Below are positions 1-11,990 of a stretch of DNA of 64,000 nucleotides, piece after piece. The stretch spans positions 67,206,315-67,270,314 of the forward strand of contig NC_058189.1 of NCBI RefSeq assembly GCF_907165205.1, written 5' to 3'. The notes beneath the pieces are model-generated. The model saw nothing but the letters and a program-made list of their open reading frames with translations. It was not told the origin of the DNA and ran no database searches. This DNA comes from Coccinella septempunctata. Taxonomy: Eukaryota; Arthropoda; Insecta; Coleoptera; Coccinellidae. A program made the position numbers and the translations under genes. Within the stretch, counting starts at the first letter, position 1; the number at the start of each line of letters is the position of its first letter.

Positions 1-224
1 GGCTGATATGTTGTGCTCGAAAAAGATTAATCAAATAAATGAAAAACTATATTCCGAAGTTCATTTCATTCGATAAAACCGCTTGTGAGATAGAACTAAA
101 AATAACGTTTTTTATGAGTTTTCAACAGTCCGTATCTTTCAAACCGAGCCGATTCGGAAAAAGTGGTTAAAAAAATTGTTTCTTTTGACCTCAAGAATTT
201 ACTGTCAAAGACTCACCCTGTATA
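1..224 (-). repeat. Family A long-TIR element, partial copy
   Basis: The first 224 bases match the end of the family A repeat seen complete at 3774-4707, here in reverse orientation and cut by the window edge. It ends in the family terminus, with the reverse complement of GACTCGTAC next to CACCCTGTATA. No coding content is visible. From 225 to 598 I see only AT-rich sequence. Confidence 0.8.
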
Positions 225-598
225 TCTTTTAAGTATCATATCTGAATCTCGGAAAGAACCCAAATAAAGTTTCAAGAAAAGATGATATTCACCTTGTTAA
301 ATCGTATAGTTGAAATACCTAATGAATAAAATTGATCAAACTTTCAAACCATGTTATCATCAATTTTGATCATTTTTGACCTAAGGAGGTTTCCCTGTAG
401 AATTAGAGGATCCTTTCATAGAGTAAAATAGAAATTCACGCTACAAAAAATAACCAACTTGCTGCAGTTTCATTGCAAAAATTTTTTTGTTTCCTAATTT
501 GGCAATTTTCATTGACACACCATGTACGCCGCATAAGAGCAAGTTACCAAATACATTCATATTCTTCCCGAATATCAAATTCGTACATTATATTAATT

Positions 599-1654
599 TA
601 GGGCTGTGTCGATCAGGGTATTTTCGTAACCCGGGTCGATCGCGACCCACCGGCTCAGGGATCGGGTCAAAAGATTCGATCATTTCGATCACTTCGATCA
701 CAGACCCGAATATGCTAAATTAACTCATTTATCGTGTATCAAGCCTGTTCAAATGTGATCGGGCTCAGAAATGAAAAGAGTGGGTTCTAGATTGTGGTCA
801 GAAATGATTTTAACGGGTTTTTTATATATGAAATGTATTTACAATTGATATTTTATCAATTATCATACACCTAATTCGATCATTCGATCATAAAACCCGA
901 TTTTGTTATATCGCATTGACTCATTCACCGACTTTCGAGCCTGTTAAAATTTTATTGAGTTTCGAGTTTAAAGATCGACTCAGGAAATGAATTTTTCTAA
1001 TTAAAGATGTATTTTTGTGATAGAAGATCATAATTAAATGGTCCAGCATTTTCAGCCTGAATGTGGCCAAAAATTGCGTCGTCCTAAATCAAGAGGTTTT
1101 TGTTATCATTAAATTAGTAGAATTTCATTTCTTCCGAAAAGTTTTTTTTCAATTTCGCTTAATGAGAAATTTCCCAACTTTTATATGTACTTGTTCAATT
1201 AATCTATCGCTTCCAACTCCATAATTCACAATCGATCCTTATGGGTTCTTCAAGATACAATTCAATCATTCGATCATTTCGATCTTTTCCATCGCGTCGC
1301 CTCTCATTCGATCTTTCGATCTCGACTCGATCATGCTACAATACCTATTCTTGAATAGACAACCAGCGATACGCGATACACCCTACAACCAATGCCAAAA
1401 CAACCAATCCATCTATAGGGGGAAACTGAAAGTTGCCATTTTTTGTCAAATAAACAATCTATTGAGAAAATAGTCACTTCAGTCAGTCGAATTCTGTAGT
1501 AATGCTCGTGTCCAGAAGGCGCAGGCGGGTCGAACTCGAATATGACCGAATGATCGAAATGATTGGGTCATTTCGAGATCGGTGACTCGATCACTCCCGC
1601 ACGGGTTACGATCGAATCCAAACGATTCGATCGATCGTGATCGACACAGCCCTA
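599..1654. mobile_element. TIR-bounded non-autonomous DNA transposon, about 1.05 kb
   Basis: The left end TAGGGCTGTGTCGATCA (599-615) is repeated as an exact reverse complement at 1638-1654. The flanks are consistent with a TA target duplication. The interior is rich in GATCATTTCGATCA-like motifs near both ends and has no long open frame, so this looks like a non-autonomous element. The superfamily is not certain: the terminal sequence resembles hAT ends, but no 8-bp duplication is visible. Confidence 0.6.
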
Positions 1655-1710
1655 TTGAGTATTATACTCGATGGTACAATCGAATTTCGGACATACAAAA
1701 AGTTTTCCGT

Positions 1711-1783
1711 CATCCCTGGCGGGGATCGAACCCACGACCTTTGGATTAGAAGTCCAACGCGCTATCCGCTGCGCCACAGGGAC
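1711..1783 (-). tRNA. tRNA-Arg(TCT): tRNA-Arg, anticodon TCT
   Basis: On the minus strand a 73-nt cloverleaf reads from GTCCCTGTGGCGCAGCGGAT (A box) to GGTTCGATCCC (B box). The anticodon stem TTGGA/TCCAA encloses the loop CTTCTAA, giving anticodon TCT. The acceptor stem GTCCCTG pairs with CAGGGAT, with one terminal G-T wobble. There is no intron, and CCA is not encoded, as expected for a nuclear gene. It sits just outside the transposon ending at 1654. The open frame spanning it is incidental. Confidence 0.95.
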
Positions 1784-2161
1784 GTTGGTAGGAATGTAGA
1801 ATTAGCGTTATATGGTCGATTGGTATATACAAAGTGTACTTTCGAAAAAAATTCAAGGGATGATTCCTTTTGGAAATATAGTATTGGTCTTTCATATAAA
1901 TTTTTTTGAGCAGCCCTTGTTTAGATACAGCTACCTAAGGATGCCACCTGTTGATTTACACATTGTATCATACTTATATGTTGATAACTCATAAATTTTT
2001 TAACGTTTTTTATCTTTTTTTTTTTTAAGTATCCTCTCCCCAAATATTGATAATATAAGATGATAGAGAACAGTTTTTTGGTATTTGAACGAGTCTAGTT
2101 CGTTTATCGGTCATTTATGAACAGTTTAGTGGTCGGAGCCAAAAATGCCCACGTGGTTTAC

Positions 2162-2320
2162 CTCGAGCACCTGTTGGATCTCCTCTGGGCTCATTCTCCT
2201 GCAGAAGGCCTGTATCTTGAGCACCTTGGTCCACTGCTTGGCCGATTTGATGGAGCCATGAAAAGCCATCGCTGGCCTGATTCGGCTGCGGAACACCGTG
2301 ATGAATGTTTTTGTGATCGG
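2162..2320 (-). CDS. Coding exon of an unrecognised minus-strand gene (exon D)
   Basis: One minus-strand frame reads as real protein (FRSRIRPAMAFHG, then SIKSAKQWTKVLKIQAF, then CRRMSPEEIQQVLE) with strongly GC-rich third codon positions against an AT-rich background. It ends at a good donor, GAG|GTAAAC, at 2162 in phase 0. The upstream limit is uncertain: an in-frame stop lies just above about 2323, so the acceptor must be below that, possibly CCGCAG at 2296. I do not recognise the family. It may belong with the exons at 9.1, 15.6 and 16.7 kb, but that linkage is only an inference from shared strand and style. Confidence 0.55.
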
Positions 2321-2982
2321 CCCACTTCAAAACATTTTTTTCACGCGCCTTGTTCTCGGACGTATCGAGAGAACAGTCCTTCAGTTTACGTCACGTACAC
2401 ATTTTTTCTTGTCGCTGGGGATATGGCCACTATGGACATGAATATGGACAGAGCGTGCAAGTGGTGATGTTAATGGAGGATGGGACGACGAACACAGAGA
2501 TGCACCTTTGTGGAGACGAGAAAATGAAAGTGGAAGGACCCTTCGATTCGATGACTTTCCAGTTTGATCCTAATTGAATTGTTTTGGGGTGGAATGAAAG
2601 GAGATATCCGGCTAAAACCCGGGAACAGGGGATATTTACCACACAGGCTTAGAATTTAGGTTATTTACTTCATTTTTGAGTGGAACGTTCCTATCAACTT
2701 ATGTTTCACAGAGTGTTACCAAACTGCCAGTTTTCAGGAGTGTATTCCTTGGCAAAAATTAAAGGTCTCTTATTTAAACTTCAAACTAAAGATCTTCAAC
2801 GAAAAGTTACACGTTGCCTGTCAAAATTATTGTAATTTTTTTCTCGAAGTTGCTGAAGAGTTGAATAAATGTCATTTTGTGGGCATGTTTTATTAATAGG
2901 AGGCTACAATAGGAGACCAAGCGATGACTTCATAGACACATACTAGATTTTTTCGATTCCTTTCACAGAATATTCGTTCATG

Positions 2983-3539
2983 TACAGGGTATTCCAAATT
3001 GCTTGATTTTTGGTGTTTCTGCTATTTCTAGACTAGATAGGTGAAAACATTGAGAGGAGTCCTGGGTTCCATTCTGTAGAAAATGTGTCATAACTTTTTT
3101 ATTTCCGAAGATATCTACACATGATATAAACTTTCTACAGGCAATTTTTCACTGAGATTACGACACTACATTCAACTTATTCTTTTATGTCTTGTACTAA
3201 AGGTGTGTCTTCATTTCAATGAAGACAATATATATGTCGATATATTACCTACTTCCTTAGTCAAGGCAAAATCATCATTTTAGTTTCAATTTTTATAGGG
3301 TTCTATGAAACCTCTATGACCACAAAATTGTTCAGTCCCAATTAACCATCTCTATGATACGGATTAAACCTTTTCGTTCATAGAATTTCATTTCTTAGCT
3401 GAAACAATTTTTATCAATATCAGGCAGGATTTCTATGATCAATTTTTATAGAAATAAAAAAAAATCTATTCGACTATTCACAAAAGAAGTCTAGAAGTAC
3501 CAGAAACATCCGAAATAAAGCAATTTGGAATACCCTGTA
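2983..3539. mobile_element. Family B MITE, about 557 bp
   Basis: The left end TACAGGGTATTCCAAATTGC recurs inverted at the right end (about 3520-3539). Partial inverted similarity runs about 55 bp inward, as far as the TTCTAGACT motif, and the flanks fit a TA duplication. No open frame of note lies inside. A solo end of the same family is at 5945-6008. Confidence 0.75.
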
Positions 3540-3773
3540 CAATGCTGTATTTTAATTTCATGAGGAAACTGTTGCTTTCGAGGACTTTATACACTCAAAT
3601 AGCTCTGCAATGATTCGTTCTTTTGAATTTGAAAGTTATCCCAAAAATGAAATAGGGGTTATATGTTTCACCCTTTTAAAGATCACAAAAAACTATTTGT
3701 CTCTATGTTCGCTTTTGAACCTTTTGAAGTTGAAGTGATGTGGGTTTTTGGGAAAAACGTGCATTCTACAACA

Positions 3774-4707
3774 TACAAGGTGAGTCTATGACTCGTACAA
3801 ATATTTTAACAGTAGATACTTGAAATCAAAAGAAATACTTTTTCCTTTAACATTTTTTTTTTCGAATTGGCTTGGTTTGGAATATACAGGCTGTTGAAAG
3901 CACTTAAAAGTTCTATCTCACAAACAGTTTTATCGCATGAAATAAATTTGGGAATATATTTTTTCATTTTTTTGATGAACCTTTTTCGAACACAAGATGT
4001 CACCCAGTTTTCCCATTATGACCATTACGTACCATAAAAATACCCAAAATTCAAAAAACCCAACTCTTGAAACTGAGTTGGACGCTATCAAAAGAGTATT
4101 TGAACGTTTTGTAAAATGAAAGTATTTTTCATATTTTTTCGTGTAATGCGCCGTTTTCCAGTAATTTCATGTTCAAAAATTCAAAAGTTTTGTGAAATTT
4201 GAAAAATTGGGTACTTTGACCGACAACAACTCTTTTTAAAAGGTCCACAAATGTGTAGTATCGCAGATTAATGGTTGTATTCTGCTTTTCATCTGTAAGT
4301 TACAAATCTGTAGCGTGCGATCGATTTGACAGTGTCCGATTGACAGATTCGTAAGTAATGCAATTCTGGAAATGTTCCTGTAACTATCTTCTTTACAGTG
4401 TTACTTTTGAACTACTCATCGTAAATAGTTACGGATTCCTGTAAGCTAGAGATCATTAAAAACGCCCATGAGCTTATATGAAAAGTTACAGATTGGTTAC
4501 CGATGAAAGCAGAATACCACCATTAGCTAGTTATTCTGAAGGTAATTTTTTTTTCCAGGGATGACACAGCCCATCATGAAAACTTAAAATGGCTATATCT
4601 TTTCATCAGGGCCTAATCGGAAAAAATAGTATACGAAAAAAGTGGTTCTTTCGACCTCAACAACTACTGTTAATTTATTCGTGCGAGTCAAAGATTCACC
4701 CTGTATA
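3774..4707 (+). mobile_element. Family A long-TIR element, complete copy with a nested MITE
   Basis: This copy has both termini: a left end containing GGTGAGTCTATGACTCGTAC and a right end that is its imperfect reverse complement, each about 100 bp long. There is no transposase frame. It is about 250 bp longer than other copies because a second element is inserted at about 4270-4523. It is the reference copy for the family; the other copies are at 1, 14377, 24170, 38997, 44138, 47308, 59833, 60025, 61062 and 62833. Confidence 0.8.
4270..4523. mobile_element. Small MITE nested in the family A copy
   Basis: The ends TGGTTGTATTCTGCTTTTCA and, inverted, TGGTGGTATTCTGCTTTCAT form imperfect TIRs. 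Other family A copies (near 14850, 24766 and 47450) run straight through the equivalent site CAGATTTAGCTAG without it, so they act as empty sites. TTA or TA flanks both sides. Confidence 0.65.
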
Positions 4708-5459
4708 GGTGAATACACAGTTGATTTAAGGGCCAAAAAATAGTGACAGTCTTTCATATCATTTTTTTTGTGGAGCAGTTCCTGCTTAGGTAAAAATTAT
4801 ATGAACGACATAGGTACACTACTTCTGACACGAAATCATTAGTTAAATTCTTTCGTAACTCTTCATTTACACCCTGTATATAGCATATATTGTCAACAGA
4901 CTATTTTTCTGGAATACTCCCCTGCATGATTCTTGATATTTCAGGTATGAATTGCCCTTTTTGTAGTTTGAAAGTGAGGTAAAATTGGAGAATGTAAGAT
5001 AAAGAAGTTTGTACCACCGTCGACTTAAAATGCATGGACATGTTTTGAAGTTTTAAGAAACTCGTGAAGAGAATTTTTTGAAATTTAGTGTTCTCAGTTC
5101 CACGATGGATTTTGACAGACTGTCTGCTATAATCTATAGAAAAATCCAATAGAAATTTATTAATAGTGTATTTGGATTAGGCAAAAAACCATATGTGGAT
5201 TGAGAATGGAGAACAACATATTGTTATATTCGTGACGAAAAGCACAATTTCTTCCAGTGAACAATAAAAACTTCTTATATTTGTTCACTGAAAGACCAGA
5301 TGCAACTCTATTTCCCCGTTCATTTTCCTCGATCCCCAGGTGAAAAATGATCATCTCAGCCGCCTGATTACCGATGGAATGGAACTAATGAACCTCAAGA
5401 AACAACAGCTAACCATCAACCACCCACTACTTACTCGTAAAATTTCGAAAAAGCAAAGC
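4708..5459. other. Intergenic, nothing recognised
   Basis: This is AT-rich sequence with only short open frames in several directions and no domain, RNA or terminal-repeat signature that I can support. Confidence 0.5.
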
Positions 5460-5800
5460 AACTCATGATTCAGAATCCGAAAAAATAATGGCGAAAATCG
5501 GGGTCCCGGTTCGCGCGCGCTCAGCAACGGTCCCGTCCCGGAGCAGCTCGGAGCCTGTATCGTCCGGAGGTTGTACCGGCAACTGGGAACTTGGGGGAGC
5601 GATCCCGCCGTTTTCAAGATCACGGGCCGTTGCGCAAAACGTCGCGAAATGGCGGATGCGACGGGACGACCTTGAGGCACCGTCTCTCGCGGGTCTGCCC
5701 GCCAGGAGACAGCTGAAGGGTTGACTCCTGACGGCGCTATTAGGATTAAGCGATATCCGGATTATCCGGTCGCGGTTTAATTTCGAAAAATCCGCCGCAG
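5460..5800. other. GC- and CpG-rich island
   Basis: About 340 bp of markedly GC- and CpG-rich sequence sits in AT-rich surroundings. Frames on both strands are open simply because of composition, and none reads like a conserved protein. It could be a promoter, a conserved non-coding element or a degraded foreign insertion. The sequence does not decide. Confidence 0.4.
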
Positions 5801-5944
5801 TTTTGAGGATGTGCAGACGATGGGCCTTGGATAAGGAGGGGACGGAAGATTTTATAACGAGTGGGGAAAAGATTAGATCACCCTGCTGTGTGGAGGGTGG
5901 GATGTGCTCGATAGTGACGTTCATACTTTCACAATCTTAAAGGA

Positions 5945-6008
5945 AGTAGAGGGTATCCCAAATCACTTGATTATGGCTGTTTCTGGTACTTCTAGACTAA
6001 ATAATCAT
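5945..6008 (+). repeat. Family B MITE, solo end
   Basis: AGGGTATCCCAAATCACTTG followed by a segment ending TTCTGGTACTTCTAGACTA matches the terminus of the family B element at 2983-3539. Nothing else recognisable lies between here and about 6795. Confidence 0.6.
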
Positions 6009-6794
6009 CAACACATCGAAGAAAATTTTACTTTAATTAATGACAATGTCCGATCTCGCCAAACTCGACTAGTTAATAAAGATGGACTGGCCAGCTCGTT
6101 GTCCAGAGATGAATTGCCTCGAGCATGTCTTTCTCGTCGAAATTATGCCTCAAGAAATAGAGCGCTCGAGACCAAGTACTATCTTTACCGAGTGTTGAAA
6201 ATTAACCATGATCATCTATCCAACCTTGCTCTTGTCTACGCTCCTAACTAGCTCCGAACAGCTACGTATAGTACCCCAATTCTGCGGTACCCTAATTGAC
6301 CGAAGCAGCAGCCCAACTCTCATTGTTTTCCGAAACGAGAAACTAAACATTCTCTTATCATTCTCCTTAGTTCTTGTTCACGTTGATGAATTGACTTCTC
6401 ATCAACCCCGATTATTGAAGAACTTCTCTATAAGTTCATCTCATTGAAGTAATTCTTTTTTCGTTCAATTCTGTTGCTAAATAGTTCTAATCCAGTCTTC
6501 TCAGAATTAATAATTCAACCATTTTTATGTTATTTTCAATCTGTATGAAATGAGTCCAGTTGCAAGATTATTCCAAAATCTTCAAACATAATTTACATAG
6601 ATTTTCAGACCTCTTTAAATCTTCTCATATGGAAATAGATAGGTAGCAACCGAATTGAACCTTCTTATGTCTTTCTCATTGATAATGAATATTGATTTAT
6701 TGTTCTCTCATGATCATCTCTCATTTATCCCATTTATTTGAATCAGTTTATTTCATTTTTCAAGTCAACTATGATGTTAACCTCTCATTTACAT

Positions 6795-7265
6795 ATGACT
6801 AATTACTGTTGTCGAGTTTCAGATGAATGAATGCTCATGTTCTCCGGGAATGTATAGTTTTCCATCAGAACGCGATGTGAACTTCTCAAATATTGTTCAA
6901 CGGTCAGTGGTAACCCATAATACTGGTTGACAGTCTCTTGTCCTGGTTCCACCCTGGAAGTTCTGCTCTGGTAATCGTGAACTCTGTCAACTGATGATCT
7001 GCCCTAATCATTATACTTTCTACTCTCATTAATATATTCTTATATCTATTCATTTTCCTCGCTATACAGATTAGTTCTCAAGCCTTCTGCTCTTCTCGTA
7101 ACCAACGATTAGTGGTTTCCCTCATTAGTACTCTCATTTTGCACCTCCCATAATTTATCAACTGTATCCTCTATTTTTCTGATGGATGTTGTAATGCACG
7201 ATTAGTTTTGCTTACTTGTAAGCAGTCCGTCTCTGTAAATGTTGTATTCATTGATGAATTTTGCT
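6795..7265 (-). repeat. Dispersed repeat R, reverse-oriented copy
   Basis: Read on the minus strand, this segment matches 9883-10250 and 11565-11915. Shared landmarks are GAGGATACAGTTGAT, CACTAATCGTTGGTT and the GAAACTCGACA end. All copies are diverged and none keeps a long frame. This looks like an old transposon family whose class I cannot name. Confidence 0.65.
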
Positions 7266-9077
7266 TTTTCCAAAACCAACGTTAATTATATTAATATATC
7301 TTACTATTCTTGCTCTGCTCATATTTGAATTATAATATTATTGCTCGACTCACACTTCATGTATTGATCTCATTGATGATCAGACTCAGGCAATTTAGTT
7401 TACACCTCTTGGCCTATCCCATTATTACAACTCAGTCTTCTCATTAAAATTTATTATTCTAACCATTTGTTTCTCTGATGGAATAAAGAGGCTCTCCCAA
7501 TCGATTATAATCAATTGCTCTGTCACTGTAAACGTTGTGTTAATTTTGAATTTATCGAACTTTCTCAAGAATAAGTTTGACCTCAAGTGACGTCTCATTT
7601 GAACCACCTACTCTTGATTATTTTTGTTTTTAGTTGAATAATTTCACTCTGAATCTATAGATGTTGTTAGTATTTGTATTTGTTACTGTATTAGCTTCAT
7701 ACGGGTGAATTATTCATTTTATGATTGTGAACGATAAACAATAAATATTTTATACAACCATCTTCAACTCAATTATCTGGTAATAGTCCACCACTTTAAT
7801 TTTCACAAAATCTGAACACCACCGACTTTCAACACCGATACTTTCAATTTTCATTTTCCTGTTTCTGTTATTGAAACCTAGAATTCATTATATTTAAATT
7901 AAAAATTTTCAATCTTCATTATTTCATTTTTCCTGAAAAAAAAAATGATATCCCATGAACATGAGGCTTCTGGAAAATACGAGTCAACGGTCCGATACAA
8001 CTAGACGTAAAGAATTAATATCCTTCACTTGGTCGGCGTAAATGTTGTTTTGAACAATTAACTCCTATTCTCTCAGGAGTTGTTAATATCTCTGAAACAA
8101 TTCACTACCCGAATATTAATGAAATTGGGGTACTTAATCGCAATGCATTCACGCAACACCCAAAACTGAAATAATGATATAAATTAAAACAGGTGTTCGT
8201 GGGTACAAAATGCAGATTCTAGATGAAAGTTATCAATAATGATATACCTACTCGATGATAAGTATGTGAATATCTACAGTTCCTAAATTAGGTCTCAAAC
8301 ACAGTTTTTTAAACCCCCAATTCTCAGGTCGTTTGTGCATGTGTATAAAACTTCAAAGCTGATATTTAATCGGATGAAAATCATAAGAGAATGATGGATA
8401 TTGCTACAAAAACTGAAACCATGAAAAAAATGTGTGAGTAAATATAATTCCCCAAACACTTCTCAGTTATTACAAAATGTTATGTCATGTGATTATTACA
8501 GGTGTTCATAAATTGGAAGTACAAACGAAGAGTACAAGTTAGAGTTTTCACCATGTGACATGCCATTTCGATAGCATATCTACAGGGTGCTCTTCTTTCT
8601 GGAACACTATCCCCTGTTTTCCTTCAGACCTTTTTTTGGTGAGCCTCTGTTGATTTGAAAAATTTAAAAAGAACCTTTGCTGTCATACTAAACTTCATGG
8701 TCTCCTGTAGTTTTGTCGTATCTGCTACCAATTTCGAGAAAAAAATTTTGAAAGATTCCCTCGAAATAATCCTCAGAAAATCCAAATTGTCATGAAACTT
8801 CAGCTAGTTAGCTGTGGTGAATGAAGTCATTGTTAATTTGGACACATCAATTTAAGCTTCGTGATATCTTGTGAAGTGAAGATGTAAGAGAAAATCTCGG
8901 AAAAAATTCTAACTTTAACACCTTGTATCTCGAAAACGAATCTCTTGCTGAAGAAACACAAGTAATATCCTCTTTTCATATGAACCTCCAACTTTGGAAC
9001 ACCCATTATAAGAAGAGTTTGAAAGTAGGTCAATAACAAGGTATCATACCAAATTCTAAAAGAATACCAAAACTCAC
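7266..9077. other. Intergenic or intronic, nothing recognised
   Basis: About 1.8 kb of AT-rich sequence without convincing coding frames. Weak similarity to the outer part of repeat R continues for a short way near 7266-7470. Confidence 0.4.
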
Positions 9078-9213
9078 CTTAAATATCTCGTTGTCTCCTG
9101 CATCTAACACCCTCCTTATATCCAGCAGTTTATCGATCTGCATGATGTCTATGCGAAAATTACTCAGATTCTTGAATTTGAACATTCCCATCCCGCACAC
9201 ATGCACTCTACCA
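9078..9213 (-). CDS. Coding exon of an unrecognised minus-strand gene (exon C)
   Basis: A 136-nt exon is bounded by an acceptor (TTTCATCAG at 9214) and a strong donor (AAG|GTGAGT at 9078). It reads GRVHVCGMGMFKFKNLSNF, then RIDIMQIDKLLDIRRVLDAG, then DNEIFK. The exon enters in phase 2 and leaves in phase 0. It looks like ordinary protein-coding sequence rather than transposon, but I do not recognise the family. An exon between this and the one at 15518 would be needed to make the phases agree if they belong together. Confidence 0.5.
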
Positions 9214-9756
9214 CTGATGAAAGAACCGTTTTGTCGCCAGAAGAAGTCAACCGCAAAGAAAAGGAACAAATACGAACAAACTTCACGTGCTTTCTCGTTA
9301 ATGACGATGAATGTCCAGTGGGATTCAAACTAGGGTTGATGGAATAGACATGATTGAGTACACGCGAATCAAAAGGGTTTTCTATAACACGAGACCGTAG
9401 TTTAATTGATAGAGTTCGAGATAGACTGTACGTTTTTTCGTTTACAGTGGTGAACGACCAGAGAAATGCCACACCTCAGAAGGGTGAGGGATAACAGAAA
9501 CGAGAGATTTGTCAGGATGGCTCATTTTTTGTGGAAAGAACATACATTTTTCCATAATCTGGGATGAAATTCGTTTGGGAAATACGGATGAGCAAAAAAT
9601 TTCCGCTTAATTTCGAAAAACTTGAAAGCAGCTAGATCGATTCTGATCAAAATCACGAAGCTTCCTCCATTTAATGAATAAATCAGATGAGCCCCTACTC
9701 ACGAAATTCTAGATCAATATAGTCTTGAACAAAAAAAAAACTGAGAGAATTTTTTT

Positions 9757-9880
9757 ATCGAACGCATTTTGAAATAACTTTTTAAGTTGTGCATAAATTT
9801 TGGTCATTTTGTTGTCTGTTTGTAGCCTATTCCACCTAGTTTAACACCTCATGTTGGATCTGCAGTAATTTCAATAAGGA
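9757..9880 (+). repeat. Family C Tc1 long-TIR fragment
   Basis: CATTTTGAAATAACTTTTTA through GTAGCCTATTCCACCTAG matches the long terminal repeat of the Tc1-like elements at 17341-17895 and 50936-51998. Only one arm is present. Confidence 0.65.
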
Positions 9881-9882
9881 TA

Positions 9883-10250
9883 CAGTTGATGAATTATGAA
9901 AGGTAACAAATGAGAGTATTTATGAGGGAAACCACTAATCGTTGGTTTCGAGAAGCTCAGAAGGCTTTGGAACTAATCTGTATAACGATTAATATAAGAA
10001 TTTATTAATGAGAGTACAAAGTATGATGAGTAGATCATACCAGTTTAGAGAGTACACGATTACCAGAGCATACCATCCAAGATGGAACCAGGACGAGAGA
10101 CTGTCAACCAATATTATGGCTTACCATTGACCGTTGAAATATATTTGAGAAGTTTACATCGCGTTCTGAAGGAAAACTATCAATTCCAGGGTCCACCCTG
10201 GAAAGCATGAGGATTCATTCATCTGAAACTCGACAAAAGTAATTAGTCAT
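9883..10250 (+). repeat. Dispersed repeat R, copy 2
   Basis: Forward copy of the R family, bracketed by two family C arm fragments (9757-9880 and 10262-10445). The bracketing suggests R either inserted into, or was carried by, a family C element. Confidence 0.65.
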
Positions 10251-10261
10251 ATGTTGTCAAC

Positions 10262-10445
10262 TCATTTTGAAATAACTTTTTAGGTTGTGCATCAATTTTG
10301 ATCATTTTGTTGTCTGTTTGTAGCCTATTTCACCTAGCTTAACACATGATGTCCGATCTGAAGTTATTTCAATTGAAATTGATGGTATAGAGGGTAGAAC
10401 TGAAAGTTGCAATGTCTTCCAAATTTCTGAACACCCTGTGGAGGT
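10262..10445 (+). repeat. Family C Tc1 long-TIR fragment
   Basis: Second arm fragment, in the same orientation as the one at 9757. It includes GATCATTTTGTTGTCTGTTT and the inner part ending CTGAACACCCTGTGGA, which also occurs at 17341-17575. Confidence 0.65.
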
Positions 10446-11454
10446 AATTAGTGACACTTCTTCGAAGTGTCTCCCATGGGACGTCAATCAAATACATCGG
10501 ACAAATTCACTTGAATCGATTTCACAAATCAAATGGGACGAAATGTTACGTTTGGTAACCACGCGAATAGAACCGAATGAAATATTGTCTTTTAGCAGAA
10601 GCCCACTATCGGACTGAAACAGTGGTGCCTCTGGCGTTAAGCCAAATTAATTATTCATCGTGGAAAACCACGAAGCAACAGATGAAACGCCTAATGAAAT
10701 TGTTCAATTATTAAAGTATCAACCCCATTGATCTCGGGCGATAAACGCTTTCATACTCCACGCAAAACGAGACGTATCGAACAACATAGCATAGGTGGAA
10801 GCCTGTTCGCTGTTTTCACCCCACGTTTTGGCACACGGGTAGTTTTATGAAGGGTTGGAAATCGCAGCCGAGATACATCATCACCTAGCAACTTGAAACT
10901 GTTCAGCAATTCGGTTAATAGTACGACAGAGGGACAGATTCATGCCTGTCGGTTAATTAACTTACGTTTTCCCAGCATCTGAACATCATGCAGGTTCACG
11001 TTATGTTCCTGGGTTGACGATTTTCTGAGGATTATTTATAGAAATGGGGGTGAGTAGTTCCGTTTGTACAATGAACGGGATCACTTTCTGATCCAAAGGT
11101 TATAATTGATTTCTATGATGAAAACGATTTCGAATATGTAACGGTACAGGAAAATATTGTGTCCTCGAACTTTGTCGAAAATTGACTTATCTAGAGAACA
11201 AGATTAAGTCGACCAGAATGCAAATAATATAGGATTTCCTATTAAGGGTGGATAGATGTTGAAATTGAAGAAAAGAAGCTTCGTGGTAGGAACACTTGGT
11301 CCTAAAAACGATATCGAATGTTCTCAACTGATTGGATTAGACTCATCAAGTTCTAATGTTCTAAATTCAAAGATAATAAGGAGTGTCAAACAAGAATGAT
11401 CGAAATGGGAAGGATGGGCAACGTCTTTTTAAACAGGATTCTCGGAAGAGGAGC
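10446..11454. other. No feature recognised
   Basis: About 1 kb with somewhat higher GC between 10600 and 11000 but no coding, RNA or repeat signature that I can support. Confidence 0.4.
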
Positions 11455-11990
11455 AAGAATGCCTCTTATAAACTGTGGTATCAACTTATGCACCTTGAAG
11501 AAAAACAGAAAAAAAAGTGTTATAATATTATAATTAATAAAGATAATGTTGGTCATCAATGAATACAACATTTACAGAGGGACTGCTCACAAGTAAGCAC
11601 GATTAGAACTTCCATCAGAAAAATAGAGGATACAGTTGATGAATTATGAAAGATACCAAATGAGAGTATTAATGAGGGAAATCACTAATCGTTGGTTTCG
11701 AGAAGCGCAGAAGGCTTGAGAACTAATCTGTATATCCATGAATATGAGAATATATTAATGAGAGTACAAAGTATGATGAGTAGATCTTACCAGTTGAGAG
11801 AGTACACGATTACCAGATCATACCTTCCAAGGTGGAACCAGGACGAGATACTATCAACCAGTATTATGGCTTAGCACTGACCGTTGAAATATATTTGAGG
11901 AGCAAGATGCCTCTTATAAACTATGGTATCTACTGGGAAATGCACCTAGAAGAAGTTCCAAAAACAGAAAAAATAATGTTTTATTCTGAT
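11455..11990 (+). repeat. Dispersed repeat R, copy 3, with internal direct repeat
   Basis: The core 11565-11915 matches the other R copies. A short unit beginning GCCTCTTATAAACT occurs at about 11460 and again at about 11909, so the core is flanked by direct repeats of about 90 bp. Confidence 0.6.

Noticed and set aside
1637..1909. Open frame of 90 codons across the tRNA
   Set aside because: It reads through the tRNA-Arg gene and has no protein-like content.
5463..5924. Minus-strand frame of 153 codons in the GC-rich island
   Set aside because: Frames on both strands are open here because of GC composition. No splice sites or domain support any of them.
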